DNA of 8,609 nucleotides from an uncultured Flavobacteriales bacterium. Its GTDB lineage: Bacteria > Bacteroidota > Bacteroidia > Flavobacteriales_D > Sanyastnellaceae. This document shows positions 1 to 6,587 of the stretch, one piece after another. Both the position numbers and the translations under genes were made by a program. The notes beneath the pieces were generated by a model. It made no database searches, was not told the origin of the DNA, and saw only the letters and a list, made by a program, of their open reading frames with translations. The DNA lies in contig CALKUW010000265.1 of NCBI GenBank assembly GCA_937996585.1, forward strand, positions 1 through 8,609, in the 5' to 3' direction. The first letter of the stretch is position 1, and each line of letters starts with the position of its first letter.

Positions 1-1230
1 TTTGCGGCTGATGTCGAAGTTGATGTCGCGGATGTACAGCTCGCTTCCGGCCCGCCAGCTGTTGCGGACGTAGCCATCCACCGCGCCTTCCACGCCACTG
101 AGGTTGGTGGTGTCGAGGCTGCTGGCCGTGGCGTACTGGAAGCTGACCTTGGTGCCGTACTTCCCGCCCAGTTTGCTCTTCCGCGGAATGGTGTAGAAGA
201 CCTCTGCGGACCAGCCCACCTCTCCCTGGACGACCGTGGCGTAGGGGTAGAGGGTGGCGGCGAGGTTGTAGGTGTGCTGCTTGGTGATGGCGGGGATGTA
301 GTTCACCGGCACGTCGAAGAGCTGGAGGTTCCGGTCGGACCTGAACTGCATGTTGTCGACCCCCTTGAAGCCGACGTTGATGCCCAAGCCCTTGGTGGAC
401 CACCCGGCGTTGACAAGGATGCCCTCTCCGTCGCCGTAGGTAAAGCCGTTATCGGCGTTGGGGTCGTTGATCTTCCGGACGTACTCGCCCATGAGTTGGA
501 AGCCGCCCTTCTGGATTTGGGCGCGGTATCCCCATGACCCGACGTTGTTGGGCAGTTGGAGGACGAGGGTGTCCTTGGAGATGGTGCTGCCCGGTTGGAA
601 TCGGCTGACGAAGCTGGCCCCGAGGGTGACCCGGGTACCGGAGGTGGCGAGCCGTTCGAAGGCGTCGTTGAGGTTGATTTCGCCGTCCATGGCGCGGATG
701 GTGCCGGGGCCGTTGATCAGGCCGGAGTCGAAGTCGAGGCGCTGCTTGCCGACGAGGCCTTTGAGGGTCACCCCGTCCGCCGGGCGGAGGATGAGCCGGA
801 AGCCGTCGAGGGCATTGTCGATGCCGAGTTGCCGCTCCTCATAGGCGCGGAGCAGAAGGCCGGAGCCGAATTGCTCGTAGAAGTTGCCGAGGGTGACCTC
901 GAAGTTCTCCTTGGCGTAGTTCGCGTAGCGGTAGCCGACGCCGGAACCGCGGAAGCGGCCGGGGTAGCCCAGGATGGGGTCGAGGTAGCTCTCGTACCGC
1001 ATGCCGGCGGAGAAGTCACCGCGCGTGTAGATGAGGTTGCCGAAGGCGTTGAATCCGGTCTTGCCCGGGGGGACCTGGGCGCCGATGAGGGAGTCCTCCT
1101 GGTAGGTCTGGAACAGGAGTTGGACGTTGCCGGTGATCTGGCCGGCGTCGAGCTCGTCCTCCTGCGCGATGGCGGCACGGGGGACGAACAGGGCGGCCAC
1201 GGCCGCCGCGATCAGGATGCGCTGCATCAT
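1..1230 (-). CDS. DUF6029-type putative outer-membrane beta-barrel protein, 3' end missing
   Basis: This reading frame stays open for 410 codons and leaves the window at base 1, so the C-terminus is missing. It starts with ATGATG at 1230. The first ATG forms a four-base ATGA overlap with the stop of the TlpA-like gene, so translation of the two is probably coupled; the second ATG (1227) is an alternative. Residues 1-22 form a signal peptide (hydrophobic ILIAAAVAALFV, then Ala-rich, cleavage near AIA|QE). The mature part is rich in alternating aromatic, Gly and polar residues (for example GMRYESYLDP, GVGYRYANYAKENFEVTLGNFYEQFGSG cut into strands), as in outer-membrane beta-barrels. The segment with YAKENFEVTLGNFYEQFGSG-like sequence near residues 105-125 and the overall pattern resemble the Bacteroidota family DUF6029, which has no known function. 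The visible part contains no cysteine, so it is unlikely to be a disulfide substrate of the thioredoxins beside it. Family assignment is from memory of sequence patterns; the barrel topology is inference. Confidence 0.8.
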   Translation of the reverse strand, partial: MMQRILIAAAVAALFVPRAAIAQEDELDAGQITGNVQLLFQTYQEDSLIGAQVPPGKTGFNAFGNLIYTRGDFSAGMRYESYLDPILGYPGRFRGSGVGYRYANYAKENFEVTLGNFYEQFGSGLLLRAYEERQLGIDNALDGFRLILRPADGVTLKGLVGKQRLDFDSGLINGPGTIRAMDGEINLNDAFERLATSGTRVTLGASFVSRFQPGSTISKDTLVLQLPNNVGSWGYRAQIQKGGFQLMGEYVRKINDPNADNGFTYGDGEGILVNAGWSTKGLGINVGFKGVDNMQFRSDRNLQLFDVPVNYIPAITKQHTYNLAATLYPYATVVQGEVGWSAEVFYTIPRKSKLGGKYGTKVSFQYATASSLDTTNLSGVEGAVDGYVRNSWRAGSELYIRDINFDISRK

Positions 1231-1715
1231 TCGGCCAGCTTCAGGAGCTCCTCGTAGAGCTCTTCCTCGTCGCCGTCGGCGTAGTTGTTGTGCTGCCAGA
1301 CGACCTCGCCCTCGGCGTTGACCAGGAATGTGTGGGGCACGTTGTTGACCTGCATGGCACGGGCAAAGGCCTTGTTCGGATCGAGCAGAACGGTGTAGTC
1401 CCAGCTGACGCTGTTGACATAGGGCTTGACCCGCATCATGCTGCGCGGATCGTCGATGGAGACGGCCACGAGTTCCACGCCCGTTTCGTCCTGCCAGTCC
1501 GGATAGAGGTCGGCGTAGTTGTTCAGCTCGCGCTTGCACGGGCTGCACCAGGTGGCCCAGAAGCAGAAGAGAACGGGCCCGTCGGCCTCCTCCACGAAGG
1601 CGCGGGTGTCGACGGTCATGTCGCCGAGGTCCTTGAGTTCCACCGAGGGGATTTCCTGTGCGGCCAGCGTGCCGGCCATGCCCAGGGTGAGCAGGAGGGA
1701 AAGTGTGCGGGTCAT
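1227..1715 (-). CDS. Periplasmic TlpA-like thiol-disulfide oxidoreductase
   Basis: The product is a 162-residue thioredoxin-fold protein of the TlpA/ResA type. It most likely reduces or exchanges disulfides in the periplasm. Residues 1-20 (MTRTLSLLLTLGMAGTLAAQ) form a Sec signal peptide ending in AAQ. The active site is FWATWCSPCKREL, with the CSPC pair at residues 57-60. The cis-proline loop NNVPHT (Pro127) and the strand LVNAEGEVVW follow, as in the family. An additional cysteine (Cys51) lies six residues before the active site. The open frame extends upstream to an ATG at 1766, but that start would lie inside the terminator hairpin and add 17 residues before the signal peptide, so the ATG at 1715 is preferred. 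The gene follows a T9SS thioredoxin-fold gene, with a terminator in the 82-bp gap, and its stop overlaps the start of the DUF6029-type gene. The fold and redox motif are clear; the substrate and reaction direction are unknown. Confidence 0.93.
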   Translation of the reverse strand: MTRTLSLLLTLGMAGTLAAQEIPSVELKDLGDMTVDTRAFVEEADGPVLFCFWATWCSPCKRELNNYADLYPDWQDETGVELVAVSIDDPRSMMRVKPYVNSVSWDYTVLLDPNKAFARAMQVNNVPHTFLVNAEGEVVWQHNNYADGDEEELYEELLKLAE

Positions 1716-1732
1716 GTTCAATGCAGGTGATG

Positions 1733-1773
1733 CAAGAAAAGAAAGACCGACGAGGCGGGGCCCCATCGGTCTT
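1733..1773 (-). terminator. Intrinsic terminator after the T9SS thioredoxin-fold gene
   Basis: On the minus strand, bases 1773 to 1743 form a 14-bp stem with a three-base loop. The outer arms AAGACCGA and TCGGTCTT are perfect complements, and the inner arms TGGGGC and GCCTCG pair with two G-T wobbles. A T-rich run (TCTTTTCTT, 1742-1734) follows directly. This is the classic shape of a Rho-independent terminator acting on leftward transcription. It lies 25 bases after the stop of the 3264-1798 gene and ends about 18 bases before the TlpA-like start, so it would limit read-through into the TlpA-like/DUF6029 pair. No T-run follows the hairpin on the plus strand. Confidence 0.75.
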
Positions 1774-1797
1774 CCAAAAAATGCGGTTGTCGAAGGA

Positions 1798-3264
1798 TTA
1801 CTTCTTCGTCACACGGGTGGTGGAGGTCGTGTTGCCGGCGGTCAGGGTGACCAGGTAGATTCCGGACTCCACACCGGCGAGGTCGAGCTGCAGGCGGCTG
1901 TTGCCGGCAGACATCGTGCCGAGGTCCTGGGAGTGGACACGCTGACCGAGGAGGTTGACGACGTCGAGGCGCACCTCTTCGTTGCCGGCCAGGCTCAGGT
2001 CGATCCAAGCCACGTTCTCGATCGGGTTCGGGTACACGTTGAAGGAGGTCTGCTCGGCAGCCTCTTCCACGCCCACGGCGGTGATCACTTCAGCAGCAGC
2101 GGTCTCGGACTCGAAGTCGTAGGAACCGTTGTAGCTGTAGACCCAACCGAAGGTGGACAGGTCGTCGTTGACCGTGGTCACGTAGCACGCACCGTCGACG
2201 CTCCCCCACTGGCTTCCGAAGATGCCGTCGCCGTAGGTGTCGATGATGGTGAAGGTGTAGCAGCCGGTGCTCGGCACGCCAACCCACTCCTCGTAGGTGG
2301 AGGTGTTGCCATAGGTTCCGGGCTCTACACTTTCAACGATGTCGCCGTCGGCGTCGCGGATCTCCCAGCCGGTCTCAGCACCCCATCCATCGGTCTCGAT
2401 GTAGATGTAGAAGAGGGTGGTTGAGGGGCTCGCACCTTCCACGGCTGCAGTGAGCACGTCGTTGTCGGCATTGCCGTCACCGTTGGTGATGCGGATCTCG
2501 AAGTCCGTGGATGCTGCGAAGGAGTGGCTGCCCATCTGCACCTCGGTCATGCCGTAGGTGTCGAGGTTACCAGTCCAGTCGTAGCTCAACACGCTGTTGC
2601 CGTTCACGAACAGCTCGAGGGTGGCGCTCGTCAGGTTGTCGAGGCCGAGGTTCATCATCGTAGCGGAGATGGCCACGGGGCTTCCTCCGCAGGTGATGGT
2701 TTCACCGGTGTAGTTCAGGATGGCAGCGTCGTTGGCCAGGGTGGCGGCAGCGCAGTCATTGGCAAACAGGATTTCGGCGTGGGCTTCGGGCGTGACCTGG
2801 CCACTCTCCTGGATCATGCGGTTCGGGCAGACCGTGTAGATGGTGGGGTAGTAAGCGCCATCGTAGTCGTCGAAGATGCTGCCACCGTCATCGATAATCG
2901 GGTAGCCGGTTCCGGTGATCCAGTCACCCATGGTGGCCGTACCCGTTCCCTCCAGGTCCTCCTGGGTGGTGGTGTCGTCTCCCTCGATGTAGAAAACGTA
3001 GACCTCGTCGGTTCCGTCGGGGCCGTAGGTCTCCCAGATTTCCTCCAGGGCACCGCCGGTGTGGTAGCTCCAGCAGGGGGGGCACCAGGTGGCGGAGAAA
3101 TCGATGATGACCTTCTTGCCCTCGTCAAGCAAGGAGTAAAGGTTGTGCTCGACACCGTTGATGTCGGTAGCGGTGAAGTCCGGGGCGATGCTGCCGTCGG
3201 GCAATTGTGCAAAAGCGTTTGCACTGATGAAGAGCGCAAGCAGCGCGGCGTAAATGTGCTTCAT
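1798..3264 (-). CDS. Secreted thioredoxin-fold protein with T9SS type A sorting domain
   Basis: The product has 488 residues. Residues 1-20 are a Sec signal peptide (MKHIYAALLALFISANAFAQ). Residues 21 to about 165 form an AhpC/TSA-TlpA-type thioredoxin fold: GSIAPDFTATDINGVEHNL, then FSATWCPPCWSYH with the CPPC site at 61-64, and the cis-Pro loop YYPTIYTV (Pro140) followed by Cys146. Residues about 175-280 look like an Ig-type beta-sandwich. Residues about 284-365 hold a second sandwich with the FYIYIETDGWGAETGWEI, GCYTFTI and DTYGDGIFG signatures common in secreted Bacteroidota proteins. Residues 408-488 are the T9SS C-terminal sorting domain (FNVYPNPIENVAWIDL, LLGQRV, GIYLVTL, final RVTKK). 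The protein should cross the outer membrane by T9SS, be trimmed at the sorting domain, and be released or anchored. Further cysteines (171, 192, 335, 360) could form structural disulfides. A terminator follows the gene, and a divergent T9SS cargo gene lies upstream. Domain calls are firm; the redox substrate is unknown. Confidence 0.93.
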   Translation of the reverse strand: MKHIYAALLALFISANAFAQLPDGSIAPDFTATDINGVEHNLYSLLDEGKKVIIDFSATWCPPCWSYHTGGALEEIWETYGPDGTDEVYVFYIEGDDTTTQEDLEGTGTATMGDWITGTGYPIIDDGGSIFDDYDGAYYPTIYTVCPNRMIQESGQVTPEAHAEILFANDCAAATLANDAAILNYTGETITCGGSPVAISATMMNLGLDNLTSATLELFVNGNSVLSYDWTGNLDTYGMTEVQMGSHSFAASTDFEIRITNGDGNADNDVLTAAVEGASPSTTLFYIYIETDGWGAETGWEIRDADGDIVESVEPGTYGNTSTYEEWVGVPSTGCYTFTIIDTYGDGIFGSQWGSVDGACYVTTVNDDLSTFGWVYSYNGSYDFESETAAAEVITAVGVEEAAEQTSFNVYPNPIENVAWIDLSLAGNEEVRLDVVNLLGQRVHSQDLGTMSAGNSRLQLDLAGVESGIYLVTLTAGNTTSTTRVTKK

Positions 3265-3309
3265 GTAGAGCAGGTTTGAGTTGTTCGTTCCAAGTCCTTA
3301 ACAGGGCGA

Positions 3310-3318
3310 GTAAATATA
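3310..3318 (-). promoter_or_regulatory. Weak candidate -7 box for the leftward T9SS thioredoxin-fold gene
   Basis: The minus strand reads TATATTTAC, which matches the Bacteroidota TAnnTTTG box except at its last base. It lies about 46 bases upstream of the ATG at 3264, giving a leader of roughly 40 bases. I do not see a TTTG-type -33 element at the expected spacing, so this is a weak call. Confidence 0.3.
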
Positions 3319-3433
3319 GCGTTGCATGGCAATATTGTGTATTTGTTGTGCGTTGCGCGCGCATTTGGGTGTTTTGAGGTCTACATCCGGGGGATTGAAG
3401 GTGGCACAAGGCATGCCGAAAGCCGCGCAGGGT

Positions 3434-3445
3434 CTACATTTGTAG
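3434..3445. promoter_or_regulatory. Short palindrome overlapping the -7 box (possible operator)
   Basis: CTACATTTGTAG is an inverted repeat of five bases (CTACA / TGTAG) around a TT centre. It covers the TAnnTTTG box and ends one base before the ATG at 3447. The sequence GGTCTACAT that enters it from the left also occurs 53 bases upstream, at 3378-3386. A regulator binding here would block RNA polymerase directly. The symmetry is short enough to arise by chance. Confidence 0.25.
3435..3442 (+). promoter_or_regulatory. TAnnTTTG -7 promoter box immediately before the 3447 start codon
   Basis: TACATTTG is a perfect match to the Bacteroidota sigma-ABfr -7 consensus TAnnTTTG. It ends four bases before the ATG at 3447, so transcription would start at or within a few bases of the start codon and the mRNA would be leaderless or nearly so. 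No clear -33 TTTG element lies 19-20 bases upstream, where the sequence is CATG at 3412-3415. The box is embedded in the palindrome CTACA-TT-TGTAG (3434-3445). Promoter function is inferred; the motif match is direct. Confidence 0.45.
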
Positions 3446-3446
3446 C

Positions 3447-4241
3447 ATGAAGGAATCCCTGTCTTCCGGACGTGTCGTCCTGGTGTTGTTGTTGTCCGTT
3501 TCCTGCGTTTTCAGCAGCCTGGCCCAGGGCCCGACCCTCCTTGATGCCGTGGAGGTGGTGGAAGGTGAGCCGACAGATACTGTACTGGTGGCGGAATGGC
3601 TGGTGACCAATGCCACTGAAAATGCCATGACCATCTACGTGGAGCGCAATGTGCTGCAGGCGGTGGACCCCTTCAACCTTCCTTACGACCCGGATTCCGC
3701 AGGTGCCTTTGAGCGTTTCTGCTGGGGAGGGACGTGCTATCCGTACGGAACGGGGCAGAGTGCTCTTCCATTGGCACTGACCCTGGAGCCCATGGACACC
3801 ACGGGCCTCAACGCTTTCGGAGCGGAGGATTGGTTGATCTCGGATTACTACCCCAATGGTGAGAGTGGTGTCACGGCCTTGCAATACTGTTTCAAAGTGA
3901 CCCAGCAGGGGGTGCCCGAAGTGTGCCATACCGTTTTGTACTGCACCGGCACGGCAGAAGGAGATTGCGTGTTGTCTGTGGAAGAGACTGAACCGATTGG
4001 GTTCGATGGTTTGGCACCGAATCCGGTGGTGGGCCGTTCGGTGCTGCCGTACAACGCACCTCAGGGAGGGCAACTCCGGATCATCGACCTCACCGGTCGG
4101 GTCATGAAGTCCGTCCCGCTTGCTCCCGGCAGGGGGATGGTCTGGATCGACGCCGCCGAATTTGCACCCGGCGTTTACCTGCATGCGTTCGAGCAGAACG
4201 GACGCATCATCCAAACCGGGAAATTCAGCGTTTCGCGCTGA
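3447..4241 (+). CDS. Secreted cysteine-bearing protein with T9SS type A sorting domain
   Basis: The product is a 264-residue exported protein of unknown function. Residues 1-27 form a signal peptide (basic start, VVLVLLLSVSC core, cleavage near SLAQ|GP). Residues about 30-175 form one domain with paired cysteines: ERFCWGGTCYPYG (Cys92, Cys97), YYPNGESGVTALQYCFKV (Cys148), then PEVCHTVLYC (Cys160, Cys166) and Cys174. This FCWGG.CY ... YxPNGxxG ... YCF pattern recurs in T9SS cargo of Bacteroidota and suggests an Ig-like sandwich. Residues about 187-264 are the T9SS sorting domain (GLAPNPVVG, LRIIDLTGRVM, GVYLHAF, final GKFSVSR). Its route would be Sec and then the SprA channel, with the sorting domain removed outside. 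The ATG at 3447 is chosen because it begins an ideal signal peptide, although there is almost no room for a leader between it and the promoter box. It is divergent from the thioredoxin-fold block and sits 75 bp before maeB, so it may be its own transcript. No enzymatic motif is visible. Confidence 0.88.
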   Translation: MKESLSSGRVVLVLLLSVSCVFSSLAQGPTLLDAVEVVEGEPTDTVLVAEWLVTNATENAMTIYVERNVLQAVDPFNLPYDPDSAGAFERFCWGGTCYPYGTGQSALPLALTLEPMDTTGLNAFGAEDWLISDYYPNGESGVTALQYCFKVTQQGVPEVCHTVLYCTGTAEGDCVLSVEETEPIGFDGLAPNPVVGRSVLPYNAPQGGQLRIIDLTGRVMKSVPLAPGRGMVWIDAAEFAPGVYLHAFEQNGRIIQTGKFSVSR

Positions 4242-4316
4242 TTGTGATTCGCTTTCCCGCCGTTTGGTCTCCGCGCTTGTCGGAACCATCTTCGCGGCGC
4301 AGGACAGTCGCAGACG

Positions 4317-6587
4317 ATGAGCAGCATCCGCAGGAAAGAGGCCCTCGACTATCACAGCCGGGGCCGACGGGGCAAGGTGGAGGTCATTCCCTCCAAGCCA
4401 TACAGTTCCCAACGTGACCTGAGCCTGGCGTATTCGCCCGGTGTGGCGGAGCCGTGCCTCGAGATTTCCCGCAACCCGGAAGACGTCTACCGCTACACCG
4501 CCAAAGGCAACCTCGTAGCGGTCATCTCCAATGGTACGGCCGTCCTGGGATTGGGGGACATCGGTCCCGAGGCCTCCAAACCGGTCATGGAGGGAAAGGG
4601 TGTGCTCTTCAAGGTGTTCGCCGACCTCGATTGCTTCGACATCGAGGTGGACGCTTCCGATGTGGAGACCTTCGTCCAGACCGTCAAGGCCATTGCGCCC
4701 ACATTCGGGGGCATCAACCTCGAGGACATCAAGGCGCCCGAGGCTTTCGAGATTGAACGCCGACTGAAGGAGGAGCTGGACATTCCGGTGATGCACGATG
4801 ACCAGCACGGCACGGCCATCATCAGTGGTGCTGCGCTCATCAACGCGTTGGAGCTCGCGGGCAAGGAGGCCGAAGATGTCCGCCTGGTGGTCAGCGGTGC
4901 TGGTGCCTCCGCCATGGCGTGCATCGACCTGTACATGCAGCTCGGTGTGCGATTGGAGCATATCGCCGTCTTCGACAGCAAGGGCCATATCCATGCGGGT
5001 CGTGAAAACCTCGGAGAGCGCAAGCGCGCCCTCGCCCACGCCAAGCAGGAGATTCCTTCGTTGGCAGACGCCATGAAAGGTGCCGACGTTTTCATCGGTT
5101 TGAGCCGGGGTGGCCTCGTGAACAGCGACATGGTGGCGTCCATGGCGGACAAGCCCATTGTCTTCGCCCTCGCGAACCCCGACCCCGAAATCCCCTATGC
5201 CGAGGCGAAGCAGGCCCGTCCCGACGTCATCATGGCCACGGGGCGCAGTGACCATCCCAACCAAGTCAACAACGTCCTCGGTTTCCCCTTCATCTTCCGC
5301 GGGGCCATGGATGTCCGTGCCACGGCCATCAATGACGAGATGAAGATGGCCGCCGTACGCGCCATCGCCGCTCTCGCCAAGGAGAACGTGCCCGATGAGG
5401 TGAACGAGGCCTACGACCAACGCGGCCTGGGCTTCGGTGTGGATTTCATCATCCCCAAGCCGATGGATCCGCGCCTGATCACCACCGTGCCCCCGGCCGT
5501 GGCGCAGGCGGCCATGGACAGTGGCGTGGCCCGTGAACCCATCCGGGATTGGGACGACTACAAGCGGGTCCTGGCGGGCCGCCTGGGGCAGGACAATACG
5601 CTCGTCCGCAACCTCAGCCTCCGCGCACGCCGCCACCCCAAGCGCATCGTGTTCGCCGATGCCGACCACTACAAGATTCTGAAGGCCGTCGAGACCGCGC
5701 GCGACGAGGGCATCGTCCAGCCGGTCCTGCTCGGTTCGCGTGAACGCATCGGGGCGCTCATCGAGGAGCACCGGATTGAATTGCCCGAGGTCGAGATCAT
5801 CGATCCCACGGACCCCATGGAGTCCAGCCGGGTGGAGGCCTTCGCCGGCCACCTGCTGATGAAGCGCCAGCGCAAGGGGCTGACCCGCTCCGAGGCTATG
5901 GGGCTCATGCGGCGGCGCACCTATTTCGGCTCCATGCTCGTGGAATCGGGCGAGGCCGACGCCGTCATCAGTGGCCTGACGCGCAACTACCGCGAAAGCC
6001 TGCTTCCGGCCCTGCAAACGATCGGCCTCGCCGAGGGCGTCAGCAAGGTGGCCGGCATGTACATCATCCAGGCGAAGACCGGTCCGATGTTCTTCGCGGA
6101 TACGACGGTCAACCGCGACCCCTCCGCCCGCGAGCTGGTGGACATTACCCTGCTGACGGCCGAGGCCGTGCGGGCCATGCGCATCGTGCCCCGCATCGCG
6201 ATGTTGAGCTATTCCAATTTCGGCTCGGCCAACGGCCGTGATGCCGAGAAGGTGCGTGAGGCCGTGGCCATCCTGCACCGGGAACATCCGGACCTCATCG
6301 TCGACGGTGAAATGCAGGCCAATGTGGCCCTCAACGGAGAATTGGCGGGGGAGCTGTTCCCGTTCAGCAACCTGCGCGGCCGCCGGGTGAACACCCTGAT
6401 CTTCCCCAACCTCGCCGCCGGCAACATCGCCTACAAGCTCATCCAGGAAATGGGCGGTTTCGAAGTGGTCGGTCCGGTGCTGCTCGGATTGCGCAAACCC
6501 TTCCACATCCTGCAGATGGGGTCGAGCGTCCGGGAAATCGTCAACATGGTCCGCATCGCTGCGGTCGATGCCCAAACCAGCGCATGA
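4317..6587 (+). CDS. maeB: NADP-dependent malic enzyme fused to phosphotransacetylase-like domain
   Basis: This cytosolic enzyme decarboxylates malate to pyruvate and CO2, normally with NADP+, supplying NADPH and pyruvate. Its 756 residues match the usual MaeB length of about 760. The N-terminal malic domain (about 20-165) has SLAYSPGVAEPCLEI (residues 36-50), VISNGTAVLGLGDIGP (69-84) and the metal-binding VMHDDQHGTAI (158-168). The NAD(P)-binding domain (about 166-410) has the dinucleotide motif VVSGAGASAMACIDLY (191-206), VFALANPDPEIP (282-293) and HPNQVNNVLGFPFIFRGAMD (313-332). Residues about 430-756 are the phosphotransacetylase-like domain (PKRIVFADADHYKIL, GEADAVISGLTRNYRESL). In characterised MaeB proteins this domain is regulatory, responding to acetyl-CoA, rather than catalytic. 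Cofactor preference here is inferred from the family. The start fits the family's N-terminus (EALDYHSRGRRGKVEVIPSK). The stop overlaps the ruvA start in ATGA. The 75-bp upstream gap shows only a poor promoter match (TTTG at 4263, CATCTTCG at 4287). Confidence 0.97.
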   Translation: MSSIRRKEALDYHSRGRRGKVEVIPSKPYSSQRDLSLAYSPGVAEPCLEISRNPEDVYRYTAKGNLVAVISNGTAVLGLGDIGPEASKPVMEGKGVLFKVFADLDCFDIEVDASDVETFVQTVKAIAPTFGGINLEDIKAPEAFEIERRLKEELDIPVMHDDQHGTAIISGAALINALELAGKEAEDVRLVVSGAGASAMACIDLYMQLGVRLEHIAVFDSKGHIHAGRENLGERKRALAHAKQEIPSLADAMKGADVFIGLSRGGLVNSDMVASMADKPIVFALANPDPEIPYAEAKQARPDVIMATGRSDHPNQVNNVLGFPFIFRGAMDVRATAINDEMKMAAVRAIAALAKENVPDEVNEAYDQRGLGFGVDFIIPKPMDPRLITTVPPAVAQAAMDSGVAREPIRDWDDYKRVLAGRLGQDNTLVRNLSLRARRHPKRIVFADADHYKILKAVETARDEGIVQPVLLGSRERIGALIEEHRIELPEVEIIDPTDPMESSRVEAFAGHLLMKRQRKGLTRSEAMGLMRRRTYFGSMLVESGEADAVISGLTRNYRESLLPALQTIGLAEGVSKVAGMYIIQAKTGPMFFADTTVNRDPSARELVDITLLTAEAVRAMRIVPRIAMLSYSNFGSANGRDAEKVREAVAILHREHPDLIVDGEMQANVALNGELAGELFPFSNLRGRRVNTLIFPNLAAGNIAYKLIQEMGGFEVVGPVLLGLRKPFHILQMGSSVREIVNMVRIAAVDAQTSA

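Larger units (their letters stand above)
3265..3446. promoter_or_regulatory. Divergent intergenic region between the two exported-protein blocks
   Basis: This 182-bp non-coding stretch separates two divergently transcribed T9SS cargo genes, so it should hold at least two promoters. It contains one strong TAnnTTTG box on the plus strand (3435-3442), a weaker AT-rich candidate on the minus strand (3318-3310), a repeated GGTCTACAT (3378-3386 and 3431-3439) and a small palindrome over the plus-strand box. No small ORF or RNA gene is supported. The functional role is inferred from gene orientation and motif matches only. Confidence 0.7.

Noticed and set aside
556..1257. A 233-codon open frame on the plus strand
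   Set aside because: It lies opposite the DUF6029-type gene, which has a signal peptide and barrel-like strands and overlaps its operon partner correctly. The plus frame is Glu-, Val- and Gly-biased with no recognisable motif.
1716..1766. A 17-residue N-terminal extension of the TlpA-like protein from ATG 1766
   Set aside because: That start codon lies inside the terminator stem, and the extension would precede a perfectly good signal peptide that starts at 1715.
1519..2424. A 301-codon open frame on the plus strand
   Set aside because: It spans the TlpA-like gene, the terminator and the T9SS thioredoxin-fold gene on the other strand, and it has no domain motif or plausible start context.
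2524..3279. A 251-codon open frame on the plus strand
   Set aside because: It is antisense to the CPPC domain of the T9SS thioredoxin-fold gene and reads as Val- and Gly-rich shadow sequence.
3489..3512. Possible lipoprotein signal (LLLSVSC, Cys20) in the 3447 gene product
   Set aside because: The -3 residue would be serine, not the usual leucine, and a good signal peptidase I site (SLAQ|GP) follows. A T9SS sorting domain also fits release from the inner membrane better than lipidation.
4242..4316. Promoter or terminator in the gap before maeB
   Set aside because: I find no stem with a T-run, and only a poor TTTG ... CATCTTCG match at 4263-4294, so nothing is supported strongly enough to list.
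3381..6575. A 1,064-codon open frame on the minus strand, antisense to the 3447 gene and maeB
   Set aside because: It runs across a clear gene, an intergenic gap and most of maeB. Its protein is rich in His, Gly, Asp and Arg without domain motifs, as expected for the antisense frame of a GC-rich gene that lacks TTA, CTA and TCA codons in phase. maeB and the T9SS cargo have unmistakable family motifs.
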